The translations under genes were made by a program, and so were the position numbers. Below the pieces are notes generated by a model. It did no database searches, was not told where the DNA came from, and worked only from the letters and a program-made list of their open reading frames with translations. This document shows positions 50,799 through 59,748 of a DNA stretch of 64,000 bases, piece by piece (the first letter of the stretch is position 1; each line of letters starts with the position of its first letter). This DNA is from Paraburkholderia silvatlantica. GTDB taxonomy: Bacteria > Pseudomonadota > Gammaproteobacteria > Burkholderiales > Burkholderiaceae. The DNA is taken from positions 62,001 through 126,000 of the forward strand of contig NZ_QEOL01000003.1 of the NCBI RefSeq assembly GCF_003096715.1, in the 5' to 3' direction.

Positions 50799-52853
50799 TC
50801 ACTCCACACTCTCCCCCCGCCCCTTATGCTGCGCCGCGAGTCTTTCCTGATGCGTCGGCGGCACCGGATCGTAATGGCTCAGCTGAATGCTGTAATTCCC
50901 ATGCCCGCCCGCGAGCGAGTTCAACCGCGACTGATAATCGTTAAGCTCGGCTAACGGCACCTTCCCCGCAATGACCATGGCCTGCCCGCCTATCGTGCGC
51001 GTGCCATGCACCTGCCCGCGCCGCGAAGAAAGATCGCCGATGATGTCGCCCATCGCGGCTTCGGGCGTCATCACCTCGATATCGACAATCGGTTCGAGCA
51101 CGATGGGCTGTGCTTTCAAAACCGCATCGATAAACGCCTTGCGCCCCGCGGTAACGAACGCCACTTCCTTGGAATCGACCGGATGGTGCTTGCCGTCGTA
51201 CACGATCACGCGCACGTCCTGCATGGGGAAGCCCGCGAGCGGCCCGCTGTCGATCACCTGCAAGATGCCTTTTTCCACCGCAGGCATGAACTGCGAAGGA
51301 ATCGCGCCGCCCTTTACGGCATCCACGAATTCGAATCCCGCGCCGCGCGGCAACGGCTCGACGCGCAACATGACTTCGCCGAACTGACCCGCGCCGCCCG
51401 TCTGCTTTTTGTGACGGCAATGGCCCTCGGCTTTGCCGCCAATCGTTTCGCGCCACGCAATCGTAGGCGGACGCGTCACGACTTCGAGTTTGTACTGATC
51501 GGTGAGCCGCTCCAGCATATAGCGCAGGTGCAGTTCGCCCAGCCCACGGACAACGGTTTCATTGGTGCCTTCGGGGTGATCGATCTGCAGGCAGGGATCT
51601 TCCGCCGCGAGCTTTTGCAGCACTTCCCACACGCGTTGCTCATTGCCGGGCCGCGCCGGTTCGATAGCGAGACCGTAAATCGGATTCGGGAACGCGGGCG
51701 GCGTGAGGTGGATGTTGCCGTCCTCGGGCGCGTCGTGCAGCACGGCGTCGAAGCCGATGTCGTCGGCCTTTGCCACCGCGCAGATATTGCCGGGCCCCGC
51801 GCGCTGCACCTCCGTATGCTCCTTGCCTTGCAGCATCAGCAGATGCGCCACCTTGAACGGCTGCCGCGCGTTGCCGATATATAGCTGACTGTCGCGCGTC
51901 ACCGTGCCCTGATGAATGCGAAATACGGCGACCTTGCCGATATACGGGTCCATCACGATCTTGAACACATGCGCGAGCACGTGCTTGTCGGCATCCGGCT
52001 CGGCGTGCACGGGCTCCTTACCTTCCTTGCCGTCCACCTCGCGGTAGAACAGCGGCGGATTGCCCTCGGTGACATTGGGCAGGAGCTTCACGAACACGTC
52101 GAGCAGTTGCGCGATGCCCGCACCCGTCGCCGTGGACGTGAAGCACACCGGCACGAGATGCCCTTCGCGCAACGCGCGTTCGAACGGCTCGTGCAGTTGC
52201 TCGGGGCTGATGGCTTCGCCTTGTTCGAGGTACAACTCCATCAACTCGGGATCGAGTTCGATCACCTGGTCCACGAGCGCGTTGTGCGCTGCCTCCACCG
52301 AATAAAAATCGGCCTCGCCAGCCGGATTGAAAAAGCAGTCCACCACTTCGCGCCCGCCTTGCGCAGGCAGATTGATCGGCAGGCAGGTCTTGCCGAAGGT
52401 CTCCTGGATCTGCGCGAGCAGTCCCGGCAAATCGACCTTTTCCGCGTCGATGCCGTTCACGACGATCATCCGGCACAGCTTGCGCTGCTGCGCGTACGCC
52501 ATCATGCGGGTCGTCGTCATCTCGATGCCGGTGCGCGCGTTGATGACGATGGCCGCCGTTTCCACCGCGGGCAGCGCGCTCATCGACATGCCGGCGAAGT
52601 CGGGGTAGCCGGGTGTGTCGAGCAGGTAGATGCGCGTGTCCTGGTGGTCGAAGTGAGCGATGGCGGAGTTGAGGGAGTGGTGGTACTTGCGTTCGAGGGG
52701 ATCGAAATCGCAGAGGGCGGTGCCGCGATTCACGCTGCCTGGCGCGTGCAGCGCGCCGCCCTGGTGCAGGAGCGCTTCGGCAAGCGAGGTCTTGCCGCAG
52801 CCGGCATGGCCGACCAGAGCGATCGTGCGGATGGCTTCGGGACTGTAATCCAT
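50799..52853 (-). CDS. Elongation factor G-like translational GTPase
   Basis: A 684-residue protein with the five-domain EF-G layout. G1 is 'GHAGCGKTS' (residues 15-23), G3 'DTPGYPDF' and the G5 region 'TSTATG'. The G4 motif reads 'VVNGIDAEKV' where EF-G has NKxD, so the guanine-contact lysine is replaced by glycine. Domain IV and V blocks are present ('GHCRHKKQTGGAGQFGEVMLRVEP', 'YPMQDVRV'-like 'FPMQDVRVIVYDGKHHPVDSKE', 'PEAAMGDIIGDLSSRRGQVHG'). It belongs to the EF-G-like subgroup rather than the main FusA, which lies in ribosomal protein operons. Role unknown; it may act in stress-dependent translation. Confidence 0.9.
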   Translation of the reverse strand: MDYSPEAIRTIALVGHAGCGKTSLAEALLHQGGALHAPGSVNRGTALCDFDPLERKYHHSLNSAIAHFDHQDTRIYLLDTPGYPDFAGMSMSALPAVETAAIVINARTGIEMTTTRMMAYAQQRKLCRMIVVNGIDAEKVDLPGLLAQIQETFGKTCLPINLPAQGGREVVDCFFNPAGEADFYSVEAAHNALVDQVIELDPELMELYLEQGEAISPEQLHEPFERALREGHLVPVCFTSTATGAGIAQLLDVFVKLLPNVTEGNPPLFYREVDGKEGKEPVHAEPDADKHVLAHVFKIVMDPYIGKVAVFRIHQGTVTRDSQLYIGNARQPFKVAHLLMLQGKEHTEVQRAGPGNICAVAKADDIGFDAVLHDAPEDGNIHLTPPAFPNPIYGLAIEPARPGNEQRVWEVLQKLAAEDPCLQIDHPEGTNETVVRGLGELHLRYMLERLTDQYKLEVVTRPPTIAWRETIGGKAEGHCRHKKQTGGAGQFGEVMLRVEPLPRGAGFEFVDAVKGGAIPSQFMPAVEKGILQVIDSGPLAGFPMQDVRVIVYDGKHHPVDSKEVAFVTAGRKAFIDAVLKAQPIVLEPIVDIEVMTPEAAMGDIIGDLSSRRGQVHGTRTIGGQAMVIAGKVPLAELNDYQSRLNSLAGGHGNYSIQLSHYDPVPPTHQERLAAQHKGRGESVE

Positions 52854-52885
52854 GGCCGCCGTCGTCCGTTAGTGAATGTTCGGCA

Positions 52886-52915
52886 ATTATTGGCGATATT
52901 TCCGCGCTCTGCCAA
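52886..52915 (-). promoter_or_regulatory. Probable sigma-70 promoter of the EF-G-like gene
   Basis: On the minus strand TTGGCA (-35) and AATAAT (-10) are separated by 18 bases and lie about 33 bases upstream of the start codon. The region is more AT-rich than its surroundings. Matches are partial. Confidence 0.4.
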
Positions 52916-53030
52916 TCCCAAGCGTAAAAGAAGCGTGCACGAACGCGCTGCCCCGCTATTTTCGCTGCGCTGCAATATTCAGGTGAACTGTAGAAGACGT
53001 TGGACGTCAGTCACTGGGGGGACGGATCGC

Positions 53031-53804
53031 TCAAGGTTGGCGCGGCGGACTGGTCCGCTCGATCAGCGCGTTGAGCAGTTCGATAGGCAGCGGGAAGACG
53101 ATGGTGGAATTCTTGTCGGCGGCGATGGTGGTGAGCGTCTGCAGATAGCGCAGTTGCATGGCCTGCGGCTGTTTTGCGAGACATTGCGCGGCCTGCAGCA
53201 ATTTTTCGGACGCCTGCAGTTCGCCTTCCGCGTGAATCACCTTTGCGCGGCGCTCGCGTTCGGCCTCGGCCTGGCGGGCGATTGCGCGGATCATGGTTTC
53301 GTTGAGGTCCACGTGCTTGATCTCGACGTTCGACACCTTGATGCCCCATGCGTCCGTTTGCGCATCCAGCACTTTCTGGATGTCGGCGTTCAGTTGCTCG
53401 CGCTCGGCGAGCAGGGCGTCGAGTTCGTGTTTGCCGAGCACGGCGCGCAGCGTGGTCTGCGCGAGCTGGCTCGTCGCCTCGATGTAGCGCGCGACCTGTA
53501 TCACGGCCTTTTCCGGGTCCACCACGCGAAAATAGACCACGGCATTGACCTTCACCGATACGTTGTCGCGCGTGATGACGTCCTGCGAAGGCACGTCGAA
53601 TACCACGGTGCGCAGGTCGATGCGCACCGCCACCTGCACCACGGGAATGATGAGCACGAGGCCCGGCCCCTTGACCTTCCAGAAGCGCCCGAGCATGAAC
53701 ACGACGCCGCGCTCGTACTCCTTGAAGATGCGGATGGACGATAAGGCGATCAGCACCAGCAGCGCGACCAGGAGACCTGTGAAGCCGAACGTGAAGCCGA
53801 TCAT
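53031..53804 (-). CDS. Slipin/stomatin-type SPFH (band 7) membrane protein
   Basis: A 257-residue protein with one N-terminal helix (residues 5-25) and an SPFH domain: '[30 protein letters not shown]', '[36 protein letters not shown]' and '[25 protein letters not shown]'. A coiled coil follows ('[30 protein letters not shown]'). Stomatin homologues form oligomers in membrane microdomains. The ATG overlaps the stop of the NfeD gene (53801-53804), the classic nfeD-slipin operon, in which the two proteins work together. Confidence 0.95.
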   Translation of the reverse strand: MIGFTFGFTGLLVALLVLIALSSIRIFKEYERGVVFMLGRFWKVKGPGLVLIIPVVQVAVRIDLRTVVFDVPSQDVITRDNVSVKVNAVVYFRVVDPEKAVIQVARYIEATSQLAQTTLRAVLGKHELDALLAEREQLNADIQKVLDAQTDAWGIKVSNVEIKHVDLNETMIRAIARQAEAERERRAKVIHAEGELQASEKLLQAAQCLAKQPQAMQLRYLQTLTTIAADKNSTIVFPLPIELLNALIERTSPPRQP

Positions 53805-55345
53805 GAATGTTCTCCCTTGTCGTTTGCCTTGTCGGGTACTGCGCCGTGCAGCGGGGTGACGGTGAGCGTGAGGCCGCTGCGCGAGCTCACGCGCACGCGG
53901 CTGCCGGCGGCGAGCGGCGTGGCGCATGCCACGTGCCAGCGTTCGCCGTGCACGCGGGCCCAGCCCGTGGCCAAGGCTGCGTGGCCGGGCCGCGGGTCGG
54001 GATGCAGGCCCTCGTCGATCACTTCGCCGGTGGCGCCGACCATCGCCTCTGCGCCGGTCACCACGGGCCGCCGCCGCGCGCGCAGCGCCACGCTGGAGGC
54101 GGCGGCGACGAACGCCGCGCCGCCTAGCGCCAGGCCCGCGATCAGCGGGATGGGGATGCCGTAGCCGGGCGCGCCGGTGTCCATCAGCATGAGCGCGCCG
54201 ATGGCGAACGCCACGATGCCGCCGAAGCCCAACACGCCAAAGGTCGGCAGAAATGCCTCCGCGATGAGGCACGCGAGCCCGAGCAAAACGAGCCCGAGCC
54301 CCGCGTAGTTCACGGGCAGCAGTTGCATGGCGAAGAGGCCCACCAGCAGGCAGGTCGCACCCGCCACGCCGGGCAGCACGAAGCCTGGGTTCGCGAACTC
54401 GAAGAAGAGCCCGTAAATGCCGATGGTCAGCAGAATCAGTGCGACGTTCGGGTCGGCGACGATCGAGAGAAAGCGGTTGCGCCAGTCGGGCGCGACGACT
54501 TCGAGCGGCGCGTGGGCGGTAGCGACGCGCAGTGTGCCCGCCGTGGTCGTGACAGTGCGGCCGTCGAGCCGGCGCGCGAGATCCGCGGGGTCCTGCGCGA
54601 TCAAATCGATCACGTGCTGGTCGCGCGCTTCTTCGTCCGAGAGGCTCACGGCCTCGCGCACCGCACGCTCGCCCCACGCAGCGTTGCGCCCGCGTAGCTG
54701 CGCGAGGCCGCGAATGTAGGCGGCGGAGTCGTGCATGACCTTGCGGGCTTCCGTCGATTCGTTGTCGTCGGCGTGCGGGGCCGAGGCGCCGGAGGCGGTT
54801 TCGGGGGCGCCCGGCGGGCCGCCGGGAAGGCCGCCGCCATTGCCGCCGCCGCCGCCCACGCCTAGCTGCACCGGCGACGCCGCGCCAAGGTTGGTCCCCG
54901 GCGCCATGGCCGCGAAGTGGCTTGCATAGACGATATAAGTGCCCGCGCTCGCGGCGCGCGCGCCGCCGGGTGCGACGAACGCCGCGACTGGCACCGGCGA
55001 GGCGAGAATCGCCTTGATGATCTGGCGCATCGACGTGTCGAGTCCGCCGGGGGTATCCAGTTCGAGGATCGCGAGCGGCGCGCGCTCGTGTGCGGCACGC
55101 TCCAGCGAGCGGACGATGAAATCGGCGCTGGCGGGTCCGATCGCGCCGTTCACCGTCATGACGACGACGGGCGGGCTCGCCGCCGCGAACGCACCCGGCA
55201 CCGCGCCCGCGGCCGCCAGGGCGGCCCACGCGACGAGCAAGGCGACGAACACAACGGCGCGAGCAAGCCGCGCGGAGAGCGGATGGTGTGGGTGAGCGTG
55301 CGGCGCGTCGTGCACCGCGGCATGCGAGGGGCGATGATCGCGCAT
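53801..55345 (-). CDS. NfeD-type membrane serine protease (ClpP-like domain plus OB-fold)
   Basis: A 514-residue full-length NfeD1b protein. A signal or anchor helix (about residues 27-50) precedes a ClpP-class protease domain with '[16 protein letters not shown]' and the serine of '[16 protein letters not shown]'; '[23 protein letters not shown]' supplies the likely catalytic lysine. A Gly-rich insertion (about 155-175) is unusual in length. Four to five helices follow (about 280-440), then a C-terminal OB-fold domain. In archaeal relatives this protease cleaves the partner stomatin, here the overlapping slipin gene. Confidence 0.93.
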   Translation of the reverse strand: MRDHRPSHAAVHDAPHAHPHHPLSARLARAVVFVALLVAWAALAAAGAVPGAFAAASPPVVVMTVNGAIGPASADFIVRSLERAAHERAPLAILELDTPGGLDTSMRQIIKAILASPVPVAAFVAPGGARAASAGTYIVYASHFAAMAPGTNLGAASPVQLGVGGGGGNGGGLPGGPPGAPETASGASAPHADDNESTEARKVMHDSAAYIRGLAQLRGRNAAWGERAVREAVSLSDEEARDQHVIDLIAQDPADLARRLDGRTVTTTAGTLRVATAHAPLEVVAPDWRNRFLSIVADPNVALILLTIGIYGLFFEFANPGFVLPGVAGATCLLVGLFAMQLLPVNYAGLGLVLLGLACLIAEAFLPTFGVLGFGGIVAFAIGALMLMDTGAPGYGIPIPLIAGLALGGAAFVAAASSVALRARRRPVVTGAEAMVGATGEVIDEGLHPDPRPGHAALATGWARVHGERWHVACATPLAAGSRVRVSSRSGLTLTVTPLHGAVPDKANDKGEHS

Positions 55346-55529
55346 CGGGAGTCCGGAAGGTGGCGCACGTTCCGGTTCACAGATGGGGCAAGAGCCAATA
55401 CCTCAAGATTAGGCGCTTTCCGCCCAAAGCGCGAACCCGCCGCAATGGCGTGAATCCGTACCGAACGTTGCGCCGCATACTTATTCCGAGGCTCCGAAAG
55501 CAATCGAGGAATCGAGATTTGGCGCGCCG

Positions 55530-56258
55530 GGTGCCGAGCTTCGTGGCGGGCCGCATTCTCACGAACCATCACGCGGTCGCGGTGTGCGCGATCACGCGCG
55601 CCATGCTGATTTCGGGCACCGACTATCACCTCGTGGGCGAAGGCGCCATGGGTGTGCCCACCGACGAACGGCGCGACCTGCCCGGTTACGAAGGCTATTT
55701 CAACGACCGCGCGCTTTCGGTCGCGCAACTGCTCAAGGACGCCGGGTACTACACCTGCATGGCGGGCAAGTGGCACCTCGGCTCGGGTATCGTTGGGAGT
55801 GCTACGGGTAGCGGGCAAACATCCGACCAGTGGGGCTTCGAACATAGCTACGCCCTGCCCGGAGGCGCAGCGACCAATCACTTCGCGCACGAACTCGCGG
55901 GCTCGAAGAACTACACCGAAGAGCGCGAATTGCGCGGCAGAACCCGCTCGGCCTCATTCCCGCCGACTTCACGCCGTTCGAAGGCTTGCCCGAAACGCTC
56001 ACGTGCTCGCCTGCCACCGCCAACAACGGCACGGCGAACGCGAAGTACGCGAAGTACATTAGCGCCGTGCATCCGGCCTCGGAGGGTTACACCGATTACG
56101 GCCAGGGCAACGTCGACAAGGCCTGGTCCAGTCTTTCCGCGGATGAGCGCAAGGCGCAGGCGCGCTACATGGGGATTTATGCCGGCACGGTCGAGGACCT
56201 CGACTACAACATCGGACTCCTGATCCAGCATCTGAAGGACATCGGGGAATACGAGTAA
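55530..56258 (+). pseudogene. Degraded arylsulfatase-family gene
   Basis: Fragments of a type I sulfatase are spread over two frames. The first (about 55530-55960) reads 'CAITRAMLISGTDYHLVGEG', 'LPGYEGYFNDRALSVAQLLKDAGYYTCMAGKWHLG'. The formylglycine motif CxPxR has become C-A-I-T-R, losing its proline. The second frame (about 55960-56258) holds 'WSSLSADERKAQARYMGIYAGTVEDLDYNIGLLIQHLKDIGEYE' segments and stops where the protein normally continues ('GEYDNT..'). The N-terminal metal-binding part and the whole C-terminal half are absent. It is non-functional. Confidence 0.75.
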
Positions 56259-56259
56259 G

Positions 56260-56379
56260 TTGCGTGGCTTTGCGCAGGCCTATGCCGGCGCACGCGAACT
56301 TCTGGCTGCGCCGGGATGGCGGCCCGACGCGGCTCGCGCGGATACCGACGAAATCGAGGCCTGGCTGGGCGCCGCATGA
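56260..56379 (+). pseudogene. C-terminal fragment of an unidentified protein
   Basis: A frame without start directly after the sulfatase remnant reads 'RGFAQAYAGARELLAAPGW' and 'ADTDEIEAWLGAA', then a stop. It has the codon use and helix pattern of a real C-terminus, but I cannot name the family. Together with the sulfatase remnant it marks a deletion junction. Confidence 0.3.
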
Positions 56380-56462
56380 AACCCGACCGCTCGATGCGGC
56401 CGCGTGTTGCTACTCGTCCCGCGCTCGTGCAGACGAGGACGCTGACTGCAGTCAGGCGCGGA

Positions 56463-56588
56463 TTAGTACCAACGGCGCTGAGCTTCCGCGAGCAGTTCGC
56501 AGTATTCGAGGTGACGGTTCAGCGCTTCGGCGCCAAGACGACGCAGTGCAGCCAGAACTTGGGTCAGTTTTTCGACGATTGCACCCAT
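56463..56588 (-). CDS. 41-residue small protein
   Basis: A short gene on the minus strand. The ATG at 56588 has AGGA about six bases upstream. The predicted peptide is one long amphipathic helix ('VEKLTQVLAALRRLGAEALN', 'LEYCELLAEAQRRWY'). The spacing of leucines suggests a coiled coil or membrane-surface helix. An 8-base-arm inverted repeat lies just upstream (56604-56631). No family recognised. Confidence 0.45.
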   Translation of the reverse strand: MGAIVEKLTQVLAALRRLGAEALNRHLEYCELLAEAQRRWY

Positions 56589-56603
56589 GATTTTCCTCTT
56601 CGC

Positions 56604-56631
56604 TAGGGTTAGTGCCTAAGGGATAACCCTA
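56604..56631. promoter_or_regulatory. Inverted repeat upstream of the small protein gene
   Basis: TAGGGTTA (56604-56611) and TAACCCTA (56624-56631) are perfect inverted copies around 12 bases, 15 bases upstream of the ATG of the 41-residue gene. It could be an operator or a 5' mRNA hairpin. The rest of the gap up to 56913 holds only the GACACA/GATACA repeat and two single GATACA words. Confidence 0.4.
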
Positions 56632-56756
56632 AGTTTAGAGATCTTGGGGGCAGAATGCAAGGCTCGAAGACGCTAAGTGTGCAGTGCAGCAACACTTTTG
56701 ATTCGCCCCTTATTGGCGTGCCAGTGGACCCCGTCCCAGCCGATCGGGCGCGTTCC

Positions 56757-56772
56757 TGTATCGCACTGTGTC
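56757..56772 (-). promoter_or_regulatory. GATACA-type direct repeat between the small protein and DUF4148 genes
   Basis: On the minus strand GACACA-N4-GATACA with the 10-base period seen elsewhere. It is 141 bases upstream of the DUF4148 gene but points away from it. Single GATACA words follow at 56829 and 56867 on the plus strand. This is the weakest of the sites. Confidence 0.35.
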
Positions 56773-56913
56773 TGGCCGCCTGCCCGACAAGCGCGCTTGC
56801 AAAAACGCCCGTGTGCGCAAACAAGCCAGATACATCGCGGCGTTCAAATGTCTCCTACGCAAGGTTGATACACAACAGTGCGCAACCAACCACCCAACGT
56901 CAGGAGAATCACC

Positions 56914-57276
56914 ATGAAGCTCGCACAATCGCTCGCCGCCGCCGCTCTTGCTGCCCTCGTTGCCGTTCCCGCGCTCTCGTTCGCGCAGTCGAGCGAACCG
57001 GTCACCCGCGCCGAAGTGAAGGCCGAACTCGTGCAACTCCAGAAGGCCGGCTACAACCCCGCCAGCGACAACACGCAATACCCGGCGAACCTGCAAGCCG
57101 CGCTCCTGCGCGTGAGCGCCGGGAACGGCGCGGCGGCTTCGGCATTCGGCGGGGTGGTTCAGGGCGCGTCCGCAGCAGGCAGCCGCACGCATGCGCGCGC
57201 CGTATCGAATGCCGCCGGTGCAAACGCGGCCGGTCAGGATGTCGTCGGACTCGGCCCGATCTACGCTCACTCGTAA
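56914..57276 (+). CDS. DUF4148-family small exported protein
   Basis: A 120-residue protein of the Burkholderiales DUF4148 family. Signal peptide 'KLAQSLAAAALAALVAVPALSFAQ' (cleavage near residue 25), then the family block 'PVTRAEVKAELVQLQKAGYNPASDNTQYPANLQAA' and an Ala/Gly-rich tail. Function unknown; the proteins are periplasmic and often stress-induced. AGGAGA lies seven bases before the ATG at 56914. A second member is encoded at 59086. Confidence 0.92.
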   Translation: MKLAQSLAAAALAALVAVPALSFAQSSEPVTRAEVKAELVQLQKAGYNPASDNTQYPANLQAALLRVSAGNGAAASAFGGVVQGASAAGSRTHARAVSNAAGANAAGQDVVGLGPIYAHS

Positions 57277-57499
57277 TGCGCGCGGCACGACGCCGCCAAC
57301 CGAGCCGCGAAGCGTGCCGCACACCGGCAAGCTTTGCGGCTTTGTGCTGTCCATGCCTCGCTCGCTTGTGCCTGATCGCACGCTGCCCCTGCTGTTACCA
57401 TGTGCTTGCGCGCCCACGCGGCGCGCGCGAGAACGCTCTCGCGTTCGAGTTCAAGACGCATCCATGCGCATACACCCCCGAAGCTTGCACGAGGTCAAC

Positions 57500-58534
57500 A
57501 TGCCGGGAACCCAGATCCCCATTTCCGCTCGCCCACGCATGATTCTGTTCAGCGCGCGCCAGTACGACGTCGATACGTTCACCGAGGCGAACGCCGCTTT
57601 CCAGTATGAATTGCACTACCAGGAATCGCATCTCGATGCCGATACCGCCGTGATCGCCGACGGCTATGACGTAGTCTGCCCGTTCGTCAACGATACGGTC
57701 GACGCCGCCACGCTCGAGCGCCTCTACAAGGGCGGCACGCGGCTCGTGGCGCTGCGCTCGGCGGGCTTCAATCACGTCGATCTTGTAGCGGCGCAGCGTC
57801 TTGGCATCACCGTCGCGAGAGTGCCCGCGTATTCGCCGCATGCGGTGGCCGAGCATGCCGTCGGGCTGATCCTCGCGCTCAACCGCAAGCTGCCGCGCGC
57901 CGTGTCGCGCACGCGCGAAGGCGACTTCTCGCTTGCCGGGCTGCTCGGCTTCGACCTGCACGGGAAGACGGCCGGCGTGATCGGCACGGGCATTATCGGC
58001 CGGTGTTTTGCGCGCATCATGGCGGGCTTCGGCATGCAGGTTCTCGCCCATGACCCGGGCCCCCCGTCGGCCGACTTGCTGGCGCTCGGCGCGCGCTACG
58101 TGCCGCTCGATACGCTGCTTGCGCAGTCCGACGTGGTGAGCCTGCATTGCCCGCTCGTGCCCGCAACCCGTCATTTGATCGACCGCCACGCGCTCGCGAA
58201 GATGAAGCGCGGCGCCATGCTCATCAATACCGGCCGCGGCGGTCTCGTGGAAAGCACCGCGCTCGTGGACGCGCTCAAGAGCGGCCAGCTGGGGCATCTC
58301 GGCCTCGACGTGTACGAGGAAGAAGGCGGCCTGTTCTTCGAGGACCACTCGGATGCGCCGCTGCAAGACGACGTGCTCGCGCGTCTCCTGATGTTTCCGA
58401 ACGTGATCGTCACGTCGCACCAGGCGTTCTTCACGCGCGAGGCGATGAACGAGATTGCGCAAACGACGCTGCGCAACGTCGAGGCCTGGCGCAACGGCTC
58501 GCCGGGTAATCTCGTGGACGCGCCGCACGGCTAG
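57500..58534 (+). CDS. ldhA: D-lactate dehydrogenase (LdhA-type 2-hydroxyacid dehydrogenase)
   Basis: A 344-residue cytosolic NAD-dependent D-2-hydroxyacid dehydrogenase that reduces pyruvate to D-lactate. Rossmann motif 'GVIGTGIIGRCFARIMAGFGM' near residue 155; catalytic Arg in 'VALRSAGFNHVD', Glu region 'LGLDVYEEEGGLFFEDHSD' and His in 'VTSHQAFFTREAMNEIAQTTLRN', all close to E. coli LdhA. ATG at 57500 has GAGG seven bases upstream. It stands 223 bases after the DUF4148 gene; that spacer has no other gene and no GATACA repeat. A strong hairpin follows. Confidence 0.92.
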   Translation: MPGTQIPISARPRMILFSARQYDVDTFTEANAAFQYELHYQESHLDADTAVIADGYDVVCPFVNDTVDAATLERLYKGGTRLVALRSAGFNHVDLVAAQRLGITVARVPAYSPHAVAEHAVGLILALNRKLPRAVSRTREGDFSLAGLLGFDLHGKTAGVIGTGIIGRCFARIMAGFGMQVLAHDPGPPSADLLALGARYVPLDTLLAQSDVVSLHCPLVPATRHLIDRHALAKMKRGAMLINTGRGGLVESTALVDALKSGQLGHLGLDVYEEEGGLFFEDHSDAPLQDDVLARLLMFPNVIVTSHQAFFTREAMNEIAQTTLRNVEAWRNGSPGNLVDAPHG

Positions 58535-58569
58535 CGCGCAACGCACGCGGCAACGCGCAAAAGCGAAGC

Positions 58570-58603
58570 GAAGCGGGGCGCGCGCAAGCCGCCCCGCTTC
58601 TTT
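58570..58603. terminator. Terminator between ldhA and ohr
   Basis: GAAGCGGGGCG (58570-58580) and its complement (58590-58600) form an 11-bp GC-rich stem with a 9-base loop followed by TTT. It lies between convergent genes and can serve both. Confidence 0.75.
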
Positions 58604-58622
58604 GCTTCGTACTGCAATGCGA

Positions 58623-59045
58623 TCACGCCTCGACCACGCTGAGCGTGACGTCGATGTTGCCGCGCGTGGCCTTCGAGTATGGACAGATCTGGTGTGCCGT
58701 TTCGACGATGCGCTGCGCCGTCTCGCGATCGACGCCGGGCAGCGTCACGTTCAGGCGGCCGCGCAGCTTGAACGCGTCGTCGGCGTTGACGAGGTCGATC
58801 TCGGCGTCGACTGCCACGTCGCGCGGCAGCGTCGTGCCGAGCTTCGTGGCGGCGCGGCCCATGGCGCCGATGAAGCACGCCGACCAGCCCGCCGCGAACA
58901 TCTGCTCCGGATTCGTGCCCGGCGCGCTCGAACCGGGCGGCGACAGCTTCACGTCCAGACGCCCGTCGTCGCTGCGGGCCGCGCCGTCGCGGCCGCCGGT
59001 GGTGTGGGTCTTGCCGGTGTACAGCACTTTTTCTGCCTGCGTCAT
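58623..59045 (-). CDS. ohr: Organic hydroperoxide resistance peroxidase (Ohr, OsmC family)
   Basis: A 140-residue thiol peroxidase that reduces organic and lipid hydroperoxides using lipoylated proteins. 'KVLYTGKTHTTGGRDGAARSDDGRLDVKL' and 'GTNPEQMFAAGWSACFIGA' carry Arg19, Glu47 and the peroxidatic Cys57; the resolving Cys121 is in 'ICPYSKATRGNIDV'. These features mark Ohr rather than OsmC. It lies 40 bases downstream of the DUF4148 gene on the same strand, so the two probably share a transcript. No OhrR gene is in the window; a GATACA-type regulator is the candidate here. Confidence 0.93.
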   Translation of the reverse strand: MTQAEKVLYTGKTHTTGGRDGAARSDDGRLDVKLSPPGSSAPGTNPEQMFAAGWSACFIGAMGRAATKLGTTLPRDVAVDAEIDLVNADDAFKLRGRLNVTLPGVDRETAQRIVETAHQICPYSKATRGNIDVTLSVVEA

Positions 59046-59085
59046 GGTGTCTATCTCCTGAGGTTAGCGTCGTGAGGGCAATGAT

Positions 59086-59334
59086 TTAGCTGCCGCGATA
59101 CAGTTGCTGGATTGCTGCAAGCTGGCCGTCATGCTGCGCCTGAATCAGTTCCTGGCGAACCTGTGCACGCGTGATCTTTGCGTTCGCCGCATTGCCGGCG
59201 GGTGTCCACGCCTGGCTTTGCTGAACCGGGGATGGCGCCGCGCCCGGCTGAGCGGGCATGGCGGCGAAGACCGGAGCAGCGGCGAGGACGGCGGCGCTGG
59301 CGGCAAAGGCGAGGGCGAGCTTCGAAACGTTCAT
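59086..59334 (-). CDS. DUF4148-family small exported protein
   Basis: An 82-residue protein: signal peptide 'KLALAFAASAAVLAAAPVFAA' (cleavage near residue 25), a Pro/Gln-rich segment and the shortened family motif 'AKITRAQVRQELIQAQHDGQLAAI'. AGGAGA precedes the ATG at 59334. First gene of a likely operon with ohr. Upstream lies a 414-base divergent region with GATACA-type repeats. Function unknown. Confidence 0.88.
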   Translation of the reverse strand: MNVSKLALAFAASAAVLAAAPVFAAMPAQPGAAPSPVQQSQAWTPAGNAANAKITRAQVRQELIQAQHDGQLAAIQQLYRGS

Positions 59335-59471
59335 GACTTTCTCCTGGGAAGGGTTTGAAATCCGTCCGGGTTTCAGCAAGTTCCGGCGTTGATGCATTAC
59401 AACCGCCGGACGTATCTGCCGTGTTTCATGAACGCCGCGTTTTGCAAGGGCATGTGTCTGCCGTCGGCGCT

Positions 59472-59487
59472 TATACATTGCGATACA
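59472..59487 (+). promoter_or_regulatory. TATACA-N4-GATACA direct repeat, divergent region
   Basis: The two units start at 59472 and 59482, 10 bases apart, in the gap between the DUF4148-ohr operon and the Tat hydrolase gene. It could serve either side. The rest of the 414-base gap shows no gene I can support. Confidence 0.5.
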
Positions 59488-59577
59488 AACTCGCCGCTCG
59501 TGCAATCCCGCCCGCGCCGCGATCGATCCTGGCACGCCGACGCTTTTTTGATTCGTTTTGTGTACGCGCTCGCAACA

Positions 59578-59617
59578 GACACATTGGGATACGTGGCGCT
59601 TCCTGTCCGGTTATAAA
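59578..59617 (+). promoter_or_regulatory. GACACA-N4-GATACG repeat with TATAAA box, Tat hydrolase promoter
   Basis: The repeat units start at 59578 and 59588. TATAAA follows at 59612-59617, 18 bases after the second unit. This reproduces the layout at 46051 (20 bases). The hydrolase ATG is 132 bases downstream. Confidence 0.55.
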
Positions 59618-59748
59618 TTCACCGTGGCGTTCCGCCTGCCGCGGCGAGCGCGATCGGCCGATTCGAGCGATCTGCTGCCGCTGGCTCATCAACGAGGCCA
59701 AGCCGTTTGGGCATGGCCTGCATGCAGACACCTCAAGGAGAATGGATC

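Noticed and set aside
56829..56872. Single GATACA words upstream of the DUF4148 gene at 56914
   Set aside because: Neither has a partner at 10 bases, so they were not counted as full sites of the repeat.
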